Source of the DNA: Clostridium moniliforme | Lineage (GTDB): Bacteria; Bacillota; Clostridia; Clostridiales; Clostridiaceae | Direction of reading: 5' to 3' | Length of the DNA stretch: 64,000 nucleotides | NCBI RefSeq assembly: GCF_017873235.1 | Contig: NZ_JAGGJZ010000001.1 | Location: 620,001-684,000, forward strand | Part shown: one piece after another, positions 7,862 through 17,278 of the stretch | Numbering within the stretch: the first letter of the stretch is position 1 | Layout of the letters: every line of letters begins with the position of its first letter | Notes under the pieces: generated by a model | Seen by the model: the letters and a program-made list of their open reading frames with translations, nothing else | The model's database searches: none | Told to the model about the DNA's origin: nothing | Program-made: the position numbers and the translations under genes

Positions 7862-8830
7862 ATGAAGGAAATCAAATTTACTGATATAGAAGGTATTAAA
7901 CTTGGTCATGCCCAAAATGAAGTGGGATGTACAGGTTGCTCTGTTATAATATGTGAAAAAGGTGCAACAGGTGGTGTTGATGTTCGTGGTGGTTCACCTG
8001 GCACAAGGGAAACTGATCTTTTAGATCCATCAGAAATGGTTGAAAAAATAAATGCAGTTGTTTTATCTGGTGGAAGTGCCTTTGGTCTTGATGCTTCTTC
8101 TGGTGTTATGGAATATCTTGAGGAAAGAAATATAGGTTTTGATGTAAAGGTTACTAAAGTTCCGATTGTTTGCTCTGCTGTACTTTTTGATTTAGCTCTT
8201 GGTAATCCCAAAATAAGACCTGATAAAAGAATGGGATACGAAGCTTGTATAAATAGCGAAAAATATAATGATGACACAAATGGAAATATTGGAGCAGGTT
8301 ATGGTGCAACTGTTGGTAAAATTTTAGGAGAATCTACTGCTATGAAAGGTGGATTAGGAACCTACGCTGTTGAAGTTGGTCCTCTTAAAGTTGGTGCTAT
8401 AGTTGCTGTTAATTGTTTAGGTGATGTTGTTAATCCAGAAAACTTAGAAATTATTGCAGGTGCTTTAGATAAAAAAACTAATACTTTCTTAAATAGTGAA
8501 GAACTATTGTTAAAAAATTTAGAAAATCCTAAAAATCCATTTAAAGGTAATACAACTATCGGTGTAATTGTAACTAATGGAGATTTCACAAAAGCTCAAG
8601 CAAAAAAAATTGCTTCTATGGCTCATAATGGTTTTGGAAGAACTATGAGACCAGCTCATACAATGTTTGATGGAGATACAATTTTCACAATGTCAACTAA
8701 TGAAGTACCTTCCGATGTATCAACTGTTGGAATGATTGCTGCTAAAGTTATGGAAAAAGCTATTATTAGGGCTGTAAAAGAGGCATCATCTATTAATGGA
8801 GTTCCATCTTTTAATGATTTGAAAAATTAG
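7862..8830 (+). CDS. P1 family peptidase (DmpA/NylC-type N-terminal nucleophile hydrolase)
   Basis: The 322-residue protein has the layout of family P1/S58 (L-aminopeptidase DmpA, beta-aminopeptidase BapA, nylon oligomer hydrolase NylC). Features are RGGSPGTRETDLL (42-54), VVLSGGSAFGLDA (66-78), GNIGAGYGATVGK (141-153) and the self-cleavage site GNTTIGVIVTN. Cleavage between Asn230 and Thr231 would create alpha and beta chains with Thr231 as nucleophile, as in NylC. Substrates of the family are N-terminal amino or beta-amino acyl amides. Next to a pantothenate-type ECF component, I infer a salvage role. Ribosome-binding site GGGGGG. Confidence 0.88.
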   Translation: MKEIKFTDIEGIKLGHAQNEVGCTGCSVIICEKGATGGVDVRGGSPGTRETDLLDPSEMVEKINAVVLSGGSAFGLDASSGVMEYLEERNIGFDVKVTKVPIVCSAVLFDLALGNPKIRPDKRMGYEACINSEKYNDDTNGNIGAGYGATVGKILGESTAMKGGLGTYAVEVGPLKVGAIVAVNCLGDVVNPENLEIIAGALDKKTNTFLNSEELLLKNLENPKNPFKGNTTIGVIVTNGDFTKAQAKKIASMAHNGFGRTMRPAHTMFDGDTIFTMSTNEVPSDVSTVGMIAAKVMEKAIIRAVKEASSINGVPSFNDLKN

Positions 8831-8979
8831 TATATTTCAAAATTAAAATGGGTAAAACATAAAAGCCTTTTGCTTCTATAAATAACTTAATTAAGATATT
8901 TTTTCCTTATATATATTTAGATTCCAAAAATGGCTATAATAATATAGTTTATAAAACTTAAAAGGAAGCAAACTATGAG

Positions 8980-9006
8980 TGTAAAGTAAATCAAACAAAC
9001 TTTACA
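8980..9006 (+). other. Hairpin in the SASP leader
   Basis: Perfect 8-bp inverted repeat TGTAAAGT (8980-8987) and ACTTTACA (8999-9006) with an 11-base loop, 20 bases upstream of the SASP ribosome-binding site. No T-run follows it, so it is not a terminator. It may be an mRNA-stabilising 5' hairpin or an operator. Confidence 0.5.
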
Positions 9007-9038
9007 AAATAATTTATTTACTTAAGGAGGAATTTAAA

Positions 9039-9221
9039 ATGGCAACAAAATTAGTACCAGAAGCAAAAGACGGATTATCAAAATTCAAGAATGAAGTGGC
9101 TAACGAAATGGGAGTTCCATTTACTGACTACAATGGAGATCTTTCTTCAAAACAATGCGGTAGCGTTGGTGGAGAAATGGTTAAGAGAATGGTTCAAGAA
9201 TACGAAAATAAAATTAAATAA
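9039..9221 (+). CDS. Alpha/beta-type small acid-soluble spore protein (SASP)
   Basis: This 60-residue protein carries both family signatures: the germination protease site region KFKNEVANEMGV (15-26) and the DNA-binding C-terminal block GSVGGEMVKRMV (41-52). Such proteins coat spore DNA, protect it from heat and ultraviolet light, and are degraded by GPR protease at germination. It has a very strong AAGGAGG ribosome-binding site and its own terminator, typical of single-gene forespore units. A sigma-G promoter is expected upstream, but I cannot point to a convincing one. Which paralog this is (ssp1-4 of C. perfringens) is not decided. Confidence 0.95.
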   Translation: MATKLVPEAKDGLSKFKNEVANEMGVPFTDYNGDLSSKQCGSVGGEMVKRMVQEYENKIK

Positions 9222-9235
9222 TAATTAAATTAAAT

Positions 9236-9270
9236 AAAAAATGGTAGAATTAACTTTCTACCATTTTTTA
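9236..9270 (+). terminator. Intrinsic terminator of the SASP gene
   Basis: The 13-bp stem AAAAATGGTAGAA / TTCTACCATTTTT with an 8-base loop begins 15 bases after the stop codon. It is followed by a T/A-rich tail. Confidence 0.9.
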
Positions 9271-9384
9271 TTTAATTTAATTTATGAATTTATCCATTTT
9301 TAGTTGTTATAAATTGGATATCATTATATAATGTTTTTTATATAAAAAATCATAGTTATTAATTTTATTTAAGGAGGATATAAT

Positions 9385-10542
9385 TTGAAATATATAAAAA
9401 ACAATCTTAAACCTTATATGCTAATTGCTACATACATAATAGTATTAGCTTATATAGTTTTAAACCTATCAACAGTTTGGACATTTTTAGGTAAAATTTT
9501 AGGTATACTAAGTCCATTTTTACTTGCAATAGCTATTGCTTTTGTTTTGAATATACCAATGAAGTTAATAGAAAATAAAATATTAAAATTTATGGATAAC
9601 TCTAAAAAATTCCCATTTTTAAAATATTTTAAAAGAGCCCTTTCCATTGTTATAACTATTTTACTTGTAGTTAGTTTATTAACTACTTTAATAATATTTG
9701 TTATACCACAACTTGTAGATAGTTTTTCAAAATTAATTGATAGTGTTCCAAGTTATGTACAATCATTTGAACATTTAGTTACTTCAAATCTTGGAAATTT
9801 TCAAGGCTTTGACAAAGTATGGAATGATATTTTAAATGCTTGGAAAGATGTTTTAAGCTTTGCAGGACAATTTTTAGGAGTTACATTAAATCGTTTAGTT
9901 AATATAACTGTTAGTCTCACATCTGGAGTAGTTAATTTCTTCTTAGCTGTAATATTTGCAATTTATATGCTTGCAAGTAAAGAAGTTCTTATTTTTCAAT
10001 GTAAGAAACTTTTATATGCTCACTTAAAAGAAAAAACTGCAAATTATATTCTTAAAGTAGGCAGGCTATCAAATGAAACTTTTCAAAAATTCATTGCAGG
10101 TCAATGTACAGAAGCTGTTATAATAGGAACTCTTTGCTTTATTGGAATGCTTATATTAAAACTTCCTTATGCTCTTTTAATTGGATTTATAGTTGGAGTA
10201 ACAAGTTTAATTCCTATATTTGGAGCTTTCCTTGGAACTATACCTTCAGCATTTTTAATATTTATAATAAATCCTATAAAGGCACTTGTCTTTATAATAT
10301 TTATAATTGTCCTTCAACAATTTGAAGGTCACTTAATTTATCCAAAAGTTGTTGGAAATTATATTGGACTATCTGCTATTTGGGTTATGTTTGCAATGTT
10401 AGTTGGTGGAAGTCTTCTTGGTTTTGTTGGACTGCTTATAGGAATACCTCTATTTGGAGTAATTTATAAATTACTTAAAGAAAATACAAATAATAAATTA
10501 ATATCAAAAGAGTTGTCAAATAAAGATATATTAAACAAGTAA
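9385..10542 (+). CDS. AI-2E family transporter (UPF0118)
   Basis: A 385-residue polytopic membrane protein with about seven or eight hydrophobic segments and the family hallmark at about 285-335 (ITSLIPIFGAFLGTIPSAF-type loop, then LQQFEGHLIYPKVVGNYIGLSAIWV). The family includes AI-2 exporters and Na+/H+ antiporters; the substrate here is unknown. The start is TTG at 9385, placed 8 bases after AAGGAGG, with no better ATG nearby. It ends against a bidirectional terminator shared with the convergent YhgE gene. Confidence 0.88.
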   Translation: MKYIKNNLKPYMLIATYIIVLAYIVLNLSTVWTFLGKILGILSPFLLAIAIAFVLNIPMKLIENKILKFMDNSKKFPFLKYFKRALSIVITILLVVSLLTTLIIFVIPQLVDSFSKLIDSVPSYVQSFEHLVTSNLGNFQGFDKVWNDILNAWKDVLSFAGQFLGVTLNRLVNITVSLTSGVVNFFLAVIFAIYMLASKEVLIFQCKKLLYAHLKEKTANYILKVGRLSNETFQKFIAGQCTEAVIIGTLCFIGMLILKLPYALLIGFIVGVTSLIPIFGAFLGTIPSAFLIFIINPIKALVFIIFIIVLQQFEGHLIYPKVVGNYIGLSAIWVMFAMLVGGSLLGFVGLLIGIPLFGVIYKLLKENTNNKLISKELSNKDILNK

Positions 10543-10605
10543 ATTATTATAAAAATTACACGTAATAAAAAAGTTTTTCAAAGAAAACTAATAAAAATCT
10601 TTTTG

Positions 10606-10648
10606 TAAAATAAAAGTGGTAGATTTTTAATCTACCACTTTTATTTTA
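10606..10648. terminator. Bidirectional terminator between the AI-2E and YhgE genes
   Basis: The 19-bp inverted repeat TAAAATAAAAGTGGTAGAT / ATCTACCACTTTTATTTTA is symmetrical. Its right arm includes the stop codon of the minus-strand YhgE gene, so it serves both convergent genes. Confidence 0.9.
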
Positions 10649-12805
10649 CAATCCTGCTTCTTTGAATTTATGTTCCATAAATATTGTTACTTTATAAATA
10701 TGCTTCTTTAAAGCTCCAAGTATAAAGAATATTGCTCCAAATAAACAAAGCATTTCTACATTATGAATTGTACTTGACCAAATAGGTCCTGCAATACCTT
10801 CTCTAAATCCATCAATTGCATAGGTAAATGGCCATAATGGTTGTAACACTTCAAATATTTTAGGGTTTGTTTGTATTGGATAAATTCCTCCTGCACCTGC
10901 AATTTGAAATACCATAATTACAACTGCAATAGCTTTACCTACATTTCCAAATAACGAAACAAGAGTAAATATTATAAATGTGAATACAACGCAACTTAAT
11001 AATCCCATTCCAAAGAATACCATTGTATTTTTAGGTTTAACACCTAGTATATAAATATCTCCAAGTAAAACTATTATAGTTTGTATTATTCCTATTGTAA
11101 GGAATAATAACATTTTCCCAAAATGCTTTTGCATAACAGAAATTTTTTCTCCATCTTCAAAATCTTCACACTCTGTTGTAAGTAATGCTGACATAAGAAG
11201 TATTCCAACCCATATACCTAAAACTGTGTAAAAAGGTGTTAATGCAACTCCAAAAATTCCTGCATCATATACTTCTACATTTTTAACATTTATAGGAGAT
11301 GACATAAATGATGCCATAGTTTCTGGATTTTTCTCCATCATATTAATAGCGTCATTTAAGCTATTTTCAGTTATATCTTTTGTATCATTTTCAATTCCTG
11401 TTAATTTACCTTTAAATTCGTTAATCTTTAAGTTTACATTTGATATTTGGGAAGATGCTACATCTCCACTAGCTATTCCAAAATTGGCTAATGCATTTAA
11501 TTGAGGTATTATAACCTTACTTCCCTCTAATACATTATTAGTGCTATTGATTCCTTGTACTAAGCTACTTCCTATTGAATTTAAGGCTGGAAGTGTACTG
11601 TTATAAAAACTACTACTTGAAGCTGATAAACTACTTGATATATTTGAACTTAAACTCATTAATTTATCAATTACTTTATTTATAGCAGCCTTATCCTTAC
11701 CTGAATTAACAACATTTTTAAGTTCATTTAATGTTGCCTTATTTTTAAATAATATTGCTTGAAGTTCACTTAAATTAGCTATTTCTTTTTCAATAGAATC
11801 TTTTTCAAATAGTCTATTTATTTTTTTAAGAGAATTTTTATCAGCTTCAATTATATTATTTAATACATCTATAGAAGATTGCATTTTATCTATGATATTA
11901 TTTAAATCTTTATTACTATCTGGATTATTGTTAATATCTCTTAATTTATTTAAAAATTCATTATATTTATCATTAATCATTTGAACTTGTAGTAAATCAT
12001 TTTTCATTGAATTACTTAAATCTTGAACGCTCATCTGAGTATTCGTTATAAGATCTCTATTTCCTTGTACCATGCCTTGAAGAGAATTTATAGAGTTAGT
12101 TACTGTTGGTAGTTCTCCTTTAGCTTCATTTAAATATTTTTGAATATTATTTATATTTCCACTTGAAGCATTTAATTGATTCTCTATTTTATTTAAATTA
12201 TCTTGAGTTTGATCTAAAGTTGATTTAAGTTCTAATATTTGTGGTTTATTCTTCTTAACATCTCCACCAAATTGATTTAAATACTTAAAAGCTTCTTTAT
12301 TAACTGCATTAATAAAATTACTCCTTATTTCTTGAGTTAATTTATTTTTAGCTACTTCAGTTATTTTAGTTGCTATTGCATTCACCTTTTCATTTGCTTT
12401 ATATATTATATCTGGCTTATTAGGATTTTTAGTTAATAAACTTGCTAAATCACTTGAAAATGTTGGTGGGATTTCTATTAAAGCATAATAATCTCCTTCA
12501 TTTAACCCATAATTACCTTGCCAATTCCCAACAAACTTCCAACCTATACTTTTATTTTTCTTTAATTGTTCAACTATTTCATTTCCAACATTAATACTTT
12601 GACCTTTAATGCTTGCTCCTGTATCATCATTTACTACTGCAACAGGAATTTCTCCTGTATTGACATAAGGATTCCAACATGCCTTTATATTGACCCAGGC
12701 ATAAAGTGAAGGAATACAGAATAGTCCTAGAACTATTATTATGGCAGCAGGATTTCTAATGATATTTTTTAAATCTCTCTTAAAAACCTTAAATATTTTT
12801 CTCAT
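10646..12805 (-). CDS. YhgE/Pip domain membrane protein (second copy)
   Basis: 719 residues. One N-terminal transmembrane helix (about 18-40, ending in SLYAWVNIKACWNPY) is followed by a large extracytoplasmic region with the YhgE/Pip N-terminal fold (VAVVNDDTGASIKGQ) and long helical, Asn/Ser-rich coiled-coil stretches. A C-terminal ABC-2-like domain of about five helices follows (from about 505, with MVFQIAGAGGIYPIQTNP). The family includes phage infection protein Pip and relates to type VII secretion EsaA. The upstream gene is a paralog of equal length, 25 bases away, so the two form an operon. Confidence 0.88.
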   Translation of the reverse strand: MRKIFKVFKRDLKNIIRNPAAIIIVLGLFCIPSLYAWVNIKACWNPYVNTGEIPVAVVNDDTGASIKGQSINVGNEIVEQLKKNKSIGWKFVGNWQGNYGLNEGDYYALIEIPPTFSSDLASLLTKNPNKPDIIYKANEKVNAIATKITEVAKNKLTQEIRSNFINAVNKEAFKYLNQFGGDVKKNKPQILELKSTLDQTQDNLNKIENQLNASSGNINNIQKYLNEAKGELPTVTNSINSLQGMVQGNRDLITNTQMSVQDLSNSMKNDLLQVQMINDKYNEFLNKLRDINNNPDSNKDLNNIIDKMQSSIDVLNNIIEADKNSLKKINRLFEKDSIEKEIANLSELQAILFKNKATLNELKNVVNSGKDKAAINKVIDKLMSLSSNISSSLSASSSSFYNSTLPALNSIGSSLVQGINSTNNVLEGSKVIIPQLNALANFGIASGDVASSQISNVNLKINEFKGKLTGIENDTKDITENSLNDAINMMEKNPETMASFMSSPINVKNVEVYDAGIFGVALTPFYTVLGIWVGILLMSALLTTECEDFEDGEKISVMQKHFGKMLLFLTIGIIQTIIVLLGDIYILGVKPKNTMVFFGMGLLSCVVFTFIIFTLVSLFGNVGKAIAVVIMVFQIAGAGGIYPIQTNPKIFEVLQPLWPFTYAIDGFREGIAGPIWSSTIHNVEMLCLFGAIFFILGALKKHIYKVTIFMEHKFKEAGL

Positions 12806-12830
12806 TTTTTCCTCCTAAAAGAATAATTCT

Positions 12831-14990
12831 TTATTCTGATATTCCTGATTCCTCAAATTTATCCTCAAACTTTCTTATATGTTTGCAAAGTTTTTCTTTA
12901 AAAAATATTCCCATTATTAATGCTATAGCTGAAAATACAAACAACATAGTAAAATCTAATACTACACTACTAACAAGTGGTCCTGCTATAGCTTCTCTAA
13001 CTCCACCTAATGCATAAGTAAATGGGAAAAATGGTTGTAGTATTCTAAATATTTTAGGATCAACTTGAATTGGATATGTTCCACCTGAACCTGCAATTTG
13101 TATTACTAAAAGTATTATATTCATAGCTTTTCCTATATTTCCAAACAATGATACTAAGGTATATGTTATCATACTAAAACAAAGTGAAGCTACCATTCCA
13201 AAAATAATAAAAAGTACAGGGTTTACGGTATAAACTCCAAGTATTAATTTATCTCCTAATGTAATTATAAGACCTTGTATTACTCCCAAAAGTGAAAATG
13301 TTAAAAGTTTTCCTAAATATTTTTCTTTAACTGTAAGATTTTCACTTCCTTCAAAAGGAGCTACATCTGTTGTAAGAAGCGAAGTTAATATAAGGCCTCC
13401 AACCCACATAGCTAATACTGAATATATAGGTGCCATCCCTGATCCATAGTTTGGAACTTTATAAATTGACTCATCTTTTACATTAAATGGATCTGATATA
13501 TAAGATCCCATAACTTCAGGTTTACTTTGAAGTATAGTTACAATTTCACTTAAATCATCATCACTTATATCACTAAGTTTTTTACTTAAAAAGTCAATTG
13601 AACTTTTAAAATAATTAAACTTTTCTTCTAAATCATTTGATGTATCATATGTTAAACTTGTTCCTTTAAGTGCTGAATCTATAAGTCCATTCATATTTTT
13701 AACCATTGTTTTTGAACTTCCAAGTAATTTATTTGCATCTTCAGTTGCTTTTATGTAGTTATTACATATTTTTTCAATTGATTTTTTAGCATTTATATTG
13801 TATTCTTTTGTAATTTTATTTACATTACCACTCATTGAAGAATTTAATGAATTAATATCACTTAAAATACCATTACTCAATTTTCCTGTTGATTGCAATG
13901 AATTATTTAAATCATCTAATTTTGGATTTTCTGAATTCAAAGACTCTTTTAATTTATTTAAAGAAGCAATCATTTTTGAAATATCAGCATTTGATGATTT
14001 TTTATTTAGTTCATTTAAATAATTAGTAATATTATCAATACTCTTATTCATAAAACTTATTTCTTGTTTCATAAAACTTATTGTTGTACTAGCACCTTCT
14101 GCCCCGCCATTAGATGCTAATTCATTTAAACTTGCTAAAAGTGCTTTCATTCTATCACTTGAAGACTCTATTTGGTTTAAATTAATAGATAAACTACTAA
14201 AAGAAGTATTTACAATATTTTTTGTGTAATTAGTTAATTCCTTAGACTGCTTTGTACTATCTTGCATAGCATCGATTCCACTTGTAACTTGAGGAAGAGT
14301 AGACTTTATACTAGTAAGATATGTATTTAGATTTTTAGCATTATTTTTAGTATCATCTAATGATGCTATTATTAAATTTAAATTTTTATCAATCCTAATT
14401 ATTGCATTTTTTAATTGTATTATATCCCCTTTATTTTTTTGAAGTTTTTCTCCAACTTTATTTAAAGAAGAGAATATTATTCTATTAACTGTTGACACAA
14501 AATTAGATTTAATTTGATCAACAAGTTGCTCCTTTGCAATACCAGTTATTTTACCTGATACTGGATTCGCTTTAGTATCTACCTTATAAATAATTTCTGG
14601 CTTAACTGGATTATCTGTTGCTAAACTAGTTAAATCTTTTGAAAAATTTTCTGGAATTTCTATCATGGCATAGTATTTTCCATCTATTATTCCTAAATTT
14701 GCTTCATTTACATCAACAAATCTCCATCCTATAGCCTTGTTATTTTTAAGTTCTGAAACTACATCATTTCCCATATTAATCTCTTTATTATCAATAATAG
14801 TTCCCTTATCATTATTAACCACAGCTATTGGAACTGTACTTGTATTTTCATAAGGATTCCAACAAGCCTTTATATTTACCCAAGCATAAAGTGAAGGAAT
14901 TACACATACTCCAACTATTATTAACATCGCAACTGGATTTTTAATAATAGCTTTCATATCCCTTTTAAATACTGAAATAACTTTATTCAT
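12831..14990 (-). CDS. YhgE/Pip domain membrane protein (first copy)
   Basis: A 719-residue paralog of the next gene with the same order of parts: N-terminal helix and SLYAWVNIKACWNPY, conserved extracytoplasmic head (VAVVNNDKGTIIDNK), a long, variable Ser/Asn/Lys-rich coiled-coil middle (about 180-480), and a five-helix ABC-2-type end with VIQIAGSGGTYPIQVDP. The ends are much better conserved between the copies than the middle, which is the part exposed outside the cell. Ribosome-binding site GGAGGTG; first gene of the pair. Confidence 0.88.
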   Translation of the reverse strand: MNKVISVFKRDMKAIIKNPVAMLIIVGVCVIPSLYAWVNIKACWNPYENTSTVPIAVVNNDKGTIIDNKEINMGNDVVSELKNNKAIGWRFVDVNEANLGIIDGKYYAMIEIPENFSKDLTSLATDNPVKPEIIYKVDTKANPVSGKITGIAKEQLVDQIKSNFVSTVNRIIFSSLNKVGEKLQKNKGDIIQLKNAIIRIDKNLNLIIASLDDTKNNAKNLNTYLTSIKSTLPQVTSGIDAMQDSTKQSKELTNYTKNIVNTSFSSLSINLNQIESSSDRMKALLASLNELASNGGAEGASTTISFMKQEISFMNKSIDNITNYLNELNKKSSNADISKMIASLNKLKESLNSENPKLDDLNNSLQSTGKLSNGILSDINSLNSSMSGNVNKITKEYNINAKKSIEKICNNYIKATEDANKLLGSSKTMVKNMNGLIDSALKGTSLTYDTSNDLEEKFNYFKSSIDFLSKKLSDISDDDLSEIVTILQSKPEVMGSYISDPFNVKDESIYKVPNYGSGMAPIYSVLAMWVGGLILTSLLTTDVAPFEGSENLTVKEKYLGKLLTFSLLGVIQGLIITLGDKLILGVYTVNPVLFIIFGMVASLCFSMITYTLVSLFGNIGKAMNIILLVIQIAGSGGTYPIQVDPKIFRILQPFFPFTYALGGVREAIAGPLVSSVVLDFTMLFVFSAIALIMGIFFKEKLCKHIRKFEDKFEESGISE

Positions 14991-15221
14991 ATTTCACCTC
15001 CAAAAGTTTTAAATAATGACAATATCATAATTTTATCAATTTTAAATGTATTGTTAATAAATTTTTTATGAACATTCTATGTCTAACATAAAATTAATTT
15101 AATATTATGATCATTTTTTAATGTATATTTAGTAATATTAATGAAATATTTATAATTGCTTAATCATTTTATAACTTTACTGTGATAAAGTTATAAATAT
15201 TATACTTAAAGGAGGCACTTT

Positions 15222-16718
15222 ATGAGTACAGACACTAAAAAACTTACATTAATATCACTAATTTTGATGATATTTACCTCTGTTTTTGGATTTACAAACA
15301 TTGCTAGAGCTTTTTACCTTATGGGATATTCAGCAATACCTTGGTATATAATCTCAGCAATCACTTTTTTTATACCTTATGCATTTATGATGGCTGAATA
15401 TGGAGCTACTTTTAAAAATGAAAAAGGTGGTATATATTCTTGGATGAATTTATCTGTTGGACCTAAGTATGCATTTATAGTTACATTTATGTGGTATGCT
15501 TCAAATGTTATATGGATGGTTTCTGTATCATCATCTATATGGATACCATTATCAAATGTTTTTTCTGGTAAAGACACTACATCTACTTGGTCTTTATTTG
15601 GTTTAAGCACTCCACATACAATGGCTATTCTTGGATCAATATTAGTTATAGTTATAACAATTTTTGCTACTAAAGGACTAAATAGTATAAAAAAGATTAC
15701 TTCAATTGGTGGAACATTTGTTGCCCTTTCAAATATTATATTATTTGTTCTTGCAATTTTAGTTTTAGTTTTAAATCATTTTAAATTAGCAGAACCAATT
15801 ACAGCTTCTGCTCTTATAACTTCTCCAAATCCATCTTATCAATCTCCTATAGGACTTTTAGGTTTTATGGTTTTTGCTATATTTGCTTATGGAGGATTAG
15901 AAGTTATAGGTGGACTAGTTGACCAAACTGAAAATCCTGAGAAAACATTCCCTAAAGGAATAAAAATTGCAGCAATAGTTATAGCTGTTGCATATGCAAT
16001 TGAAATACTTTGTGTAGGATTTTTCACTAATTGGAGTGGTGCATTAAATAGTAGTGATATAAATATGGCAAATGTAGCTTATGTTGTAATGGGTAACTTA
16101 GGATATTCTTTAGGAATGGCTTTACATCTTGGAGTACATACTTCTCAAATTTTATATAGTATATTTGCAAGATTTATAGGTCTTTCAATGTTTCTAGCTT
16201 TACTTGGAGCTTTCTTTACAATGGTATATGCTCCTATAAAACAATTAATAGAAGGAACTCCAAAAGAAGTATGGCCTAAATCATGGGTTAAACTTGATAA
16301 AAATAACATGCCAAAAAATGCAATGATAATACAATGTATAGTTGTTGTTGCCATTATTTTAATTTCATCATTCGGTGGAGATACAGCTTCTAAATTTTTC
16401 AATTACTTAATATTAATGAGTAATGTTGCAATGACTATACCATATATATTTATTGCGTTAGCATTTATTTCTTTCAAAAAGAAAGAAAATATAGTAAAAC
16501 CTTTCGTTGTATTTAAAACTCATTTATCAACTAAAGTTTGGACTATAATTGTTATTATAACTGTTACATTTGCAAATATATTTACAATTATACAACCAGT
16601 TTTAACTACTGGTGATTATACAGCTATGATCTTCCAAATTGCAGGTCCAATAGTATTTACTATTATAGCCTTAATTCTTTATGATAGATACGAAAAAAAA
16701 TCTAAAACTTTAAATTAA
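15222..16718 (+). CDS. APC-family amino acid permease, YjeM/GadC-like
   Basis: A 498-residue permease with about 12 membrane helices. The N-terminus (SLILMIFTSVFGFTNIARAF, with FKNEKGGIYSWM at about 65-76) has the glutamate:GABA antiporter subgroup pattern and is closest to YjeM. FAIFAYGGLEVIGGLVDQTENPEKTFPKG (about 219-247) is the conserved helix 6 and cytoplasmic loop of the APC superfamily. It probably exchanges or imports amino acids, substrate unknown. Strong AAAGGAGG ribosome-binding site. It is transcribed divergently from the YhgE pair with 231 bases between. Confidence 0.87.
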   Translation: MSTDTKKLTLISLILMIFTSVFGFTNIARAFYLMGYSAIPWYIISAITFFIPYAFMMAEYGATFKNEKGGIYSWMNLSVGPKYAFIVTFMWYASNVIWMVSVSSSIWIPLSNVFSGKDTTSTWSLFGLSTPHTMAILGSILVIVITIFATKGLNSIKKITSIGGTFVALSNIILFVLAILVLVLNHFKLAEPITASALITSPNPSYQSPIGLLGFMVFAIFAYGGLEVIGGLVDQTENPEKTFPKGIKIAAIVIAVAYAIEILCVGFFTNWSGALNSSDINMANVAYVVMGNLGYSLGMALHLGVHTSQILYSIFARFIGLSMFLALLGAFFTMVYAPIKQLIEGTPKEVWPKSWVKLDKNNMPKNAMIIQCIVVVAIILISSFGGDTASKFFNYLILMSNVAMTIPYIFIALAFISFKKKENIVKPFVVFKTHLSTKVWTIIVIITVTFANIFTIIQPVLTTGDYTAMIFQIAGPIVFTIIALILYDRYEKKSKTLN

Positions 16719-16728
16719 TATATTTAAA

Positions 16729-16764
16729 CTTAAGAATTTAAATAATAAAATTTAAATTCTTAAG
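16729..16764 (+). terminator. Terminator-like hairpin after the permease
   Basis: The 12-bp inverted repeat CTTAAGAATTTA / TAAATTCTTAAG starts 11 bases after the permease stop codon. It is A/T-rich and lacks a long T-run, so it may act together with the next hairpin. Confidence 0.55.
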
Positions 16765-16796
16765 TAAACTACCTTATTTATAAAAAAGTAAAAATA

Positions 16797-16850
16797 AAAG
16801 CTATACTTAAAGTAATATTTTAATTGCTTTAAGTATAGCTATTTTTATTA
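16797..16850. terminator. Bidirectional terminator of the molybdenum operon and permease
   Basis: The stem AAAAGCTATACTTAAAG / CTTTAAGTATAGCTA (16797-16813 and 16827-16841) is flanked by T-rich tracts in both directions. It overlaps the end of the minus-strand MOSC gene. Confidence 0.85.
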
Positions 16851-17276
16851 AATTAATTCTATTTCATCATTTAATTTAATATTTCCACCCTTTAAAACTT
16901 TACTAAATACTCCATGAATAGGCATTATACACTTTCCTACTCTATGAAATATTTCACATTCACTATGACACTTCTTACCTATTTGAGTTATTTCTAAAAT
17001 AGCATCTCCTATTTTAAGCTTTTGTCCAATATCTAATTTATCAACTTCTATTCCATCTACTACAATGTTTTCTCCAAAATCTCCAAATTTAACATTTCCA
17101 CCTTCAGAATTAAAATCTTCTATTTTTTTTAATTCTAATAAACTTACTTGTCTGTGCCACTTTCCTGCATGAGCATCATCTTTTATTCCAAAATCTTCAA
17201 TTAAAAGTGCCTCTTTAACTTCATATTTTGCAGTTCCTTTTTTAGGACTTGTGCAAATTGCTGCTACCTTGCCCAT
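16848..17276 (-). CDS. MOSC domain protein
   Basis: The 142-residue protein is a stand-alone MOSC domain with the bacterial signature AHAGKWHRQVSLLE (about 35-48), the GENIVVDG loop (69-76), and the cysteine-bearing KKCHSECEIF...KCIMPIHGVFSKVLKGG end (103-131). MOSC domains handle sulfur and the pyranopterin of molybdenum cofactor. In clostridia this form is often fused or adjacent to MogA-type proteins. It is the last gene of the molybdenum operon, 2 bases after moaA. Confidence 0.9.
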   Translation of the reverse strand: MGKVAAICTSPKKGTAKYEVKEALLIEDFGIKDDAHAGKWHRQVSLLELKKIEDFNSEGGNVKFGDFGENIVVDGIEVDKLDIGQKLKIGDAILEITQIGKKCHSECEIFHRVGKCIMPIHGVFSKVLKGGNIKLNDEIELI

Positions 17277-17278
17277 AA

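Noticed and set aside
9039-9221. Assignment of the SASP to C. perfringens Ssp4
   Set aside because: Ssp4 is distinguished by one residue near position 36, which I cannot place with certainty without an alignment. The protein is called only as an alpha/beta-type SASP.
10104-10325. 73-codon Tyr/Asn/Ser-rich frame inside the AI-2E gene
   Set aside because: An out-of-frame shadow of a conserved membrane-protein gene, without a ribosome-binding site.
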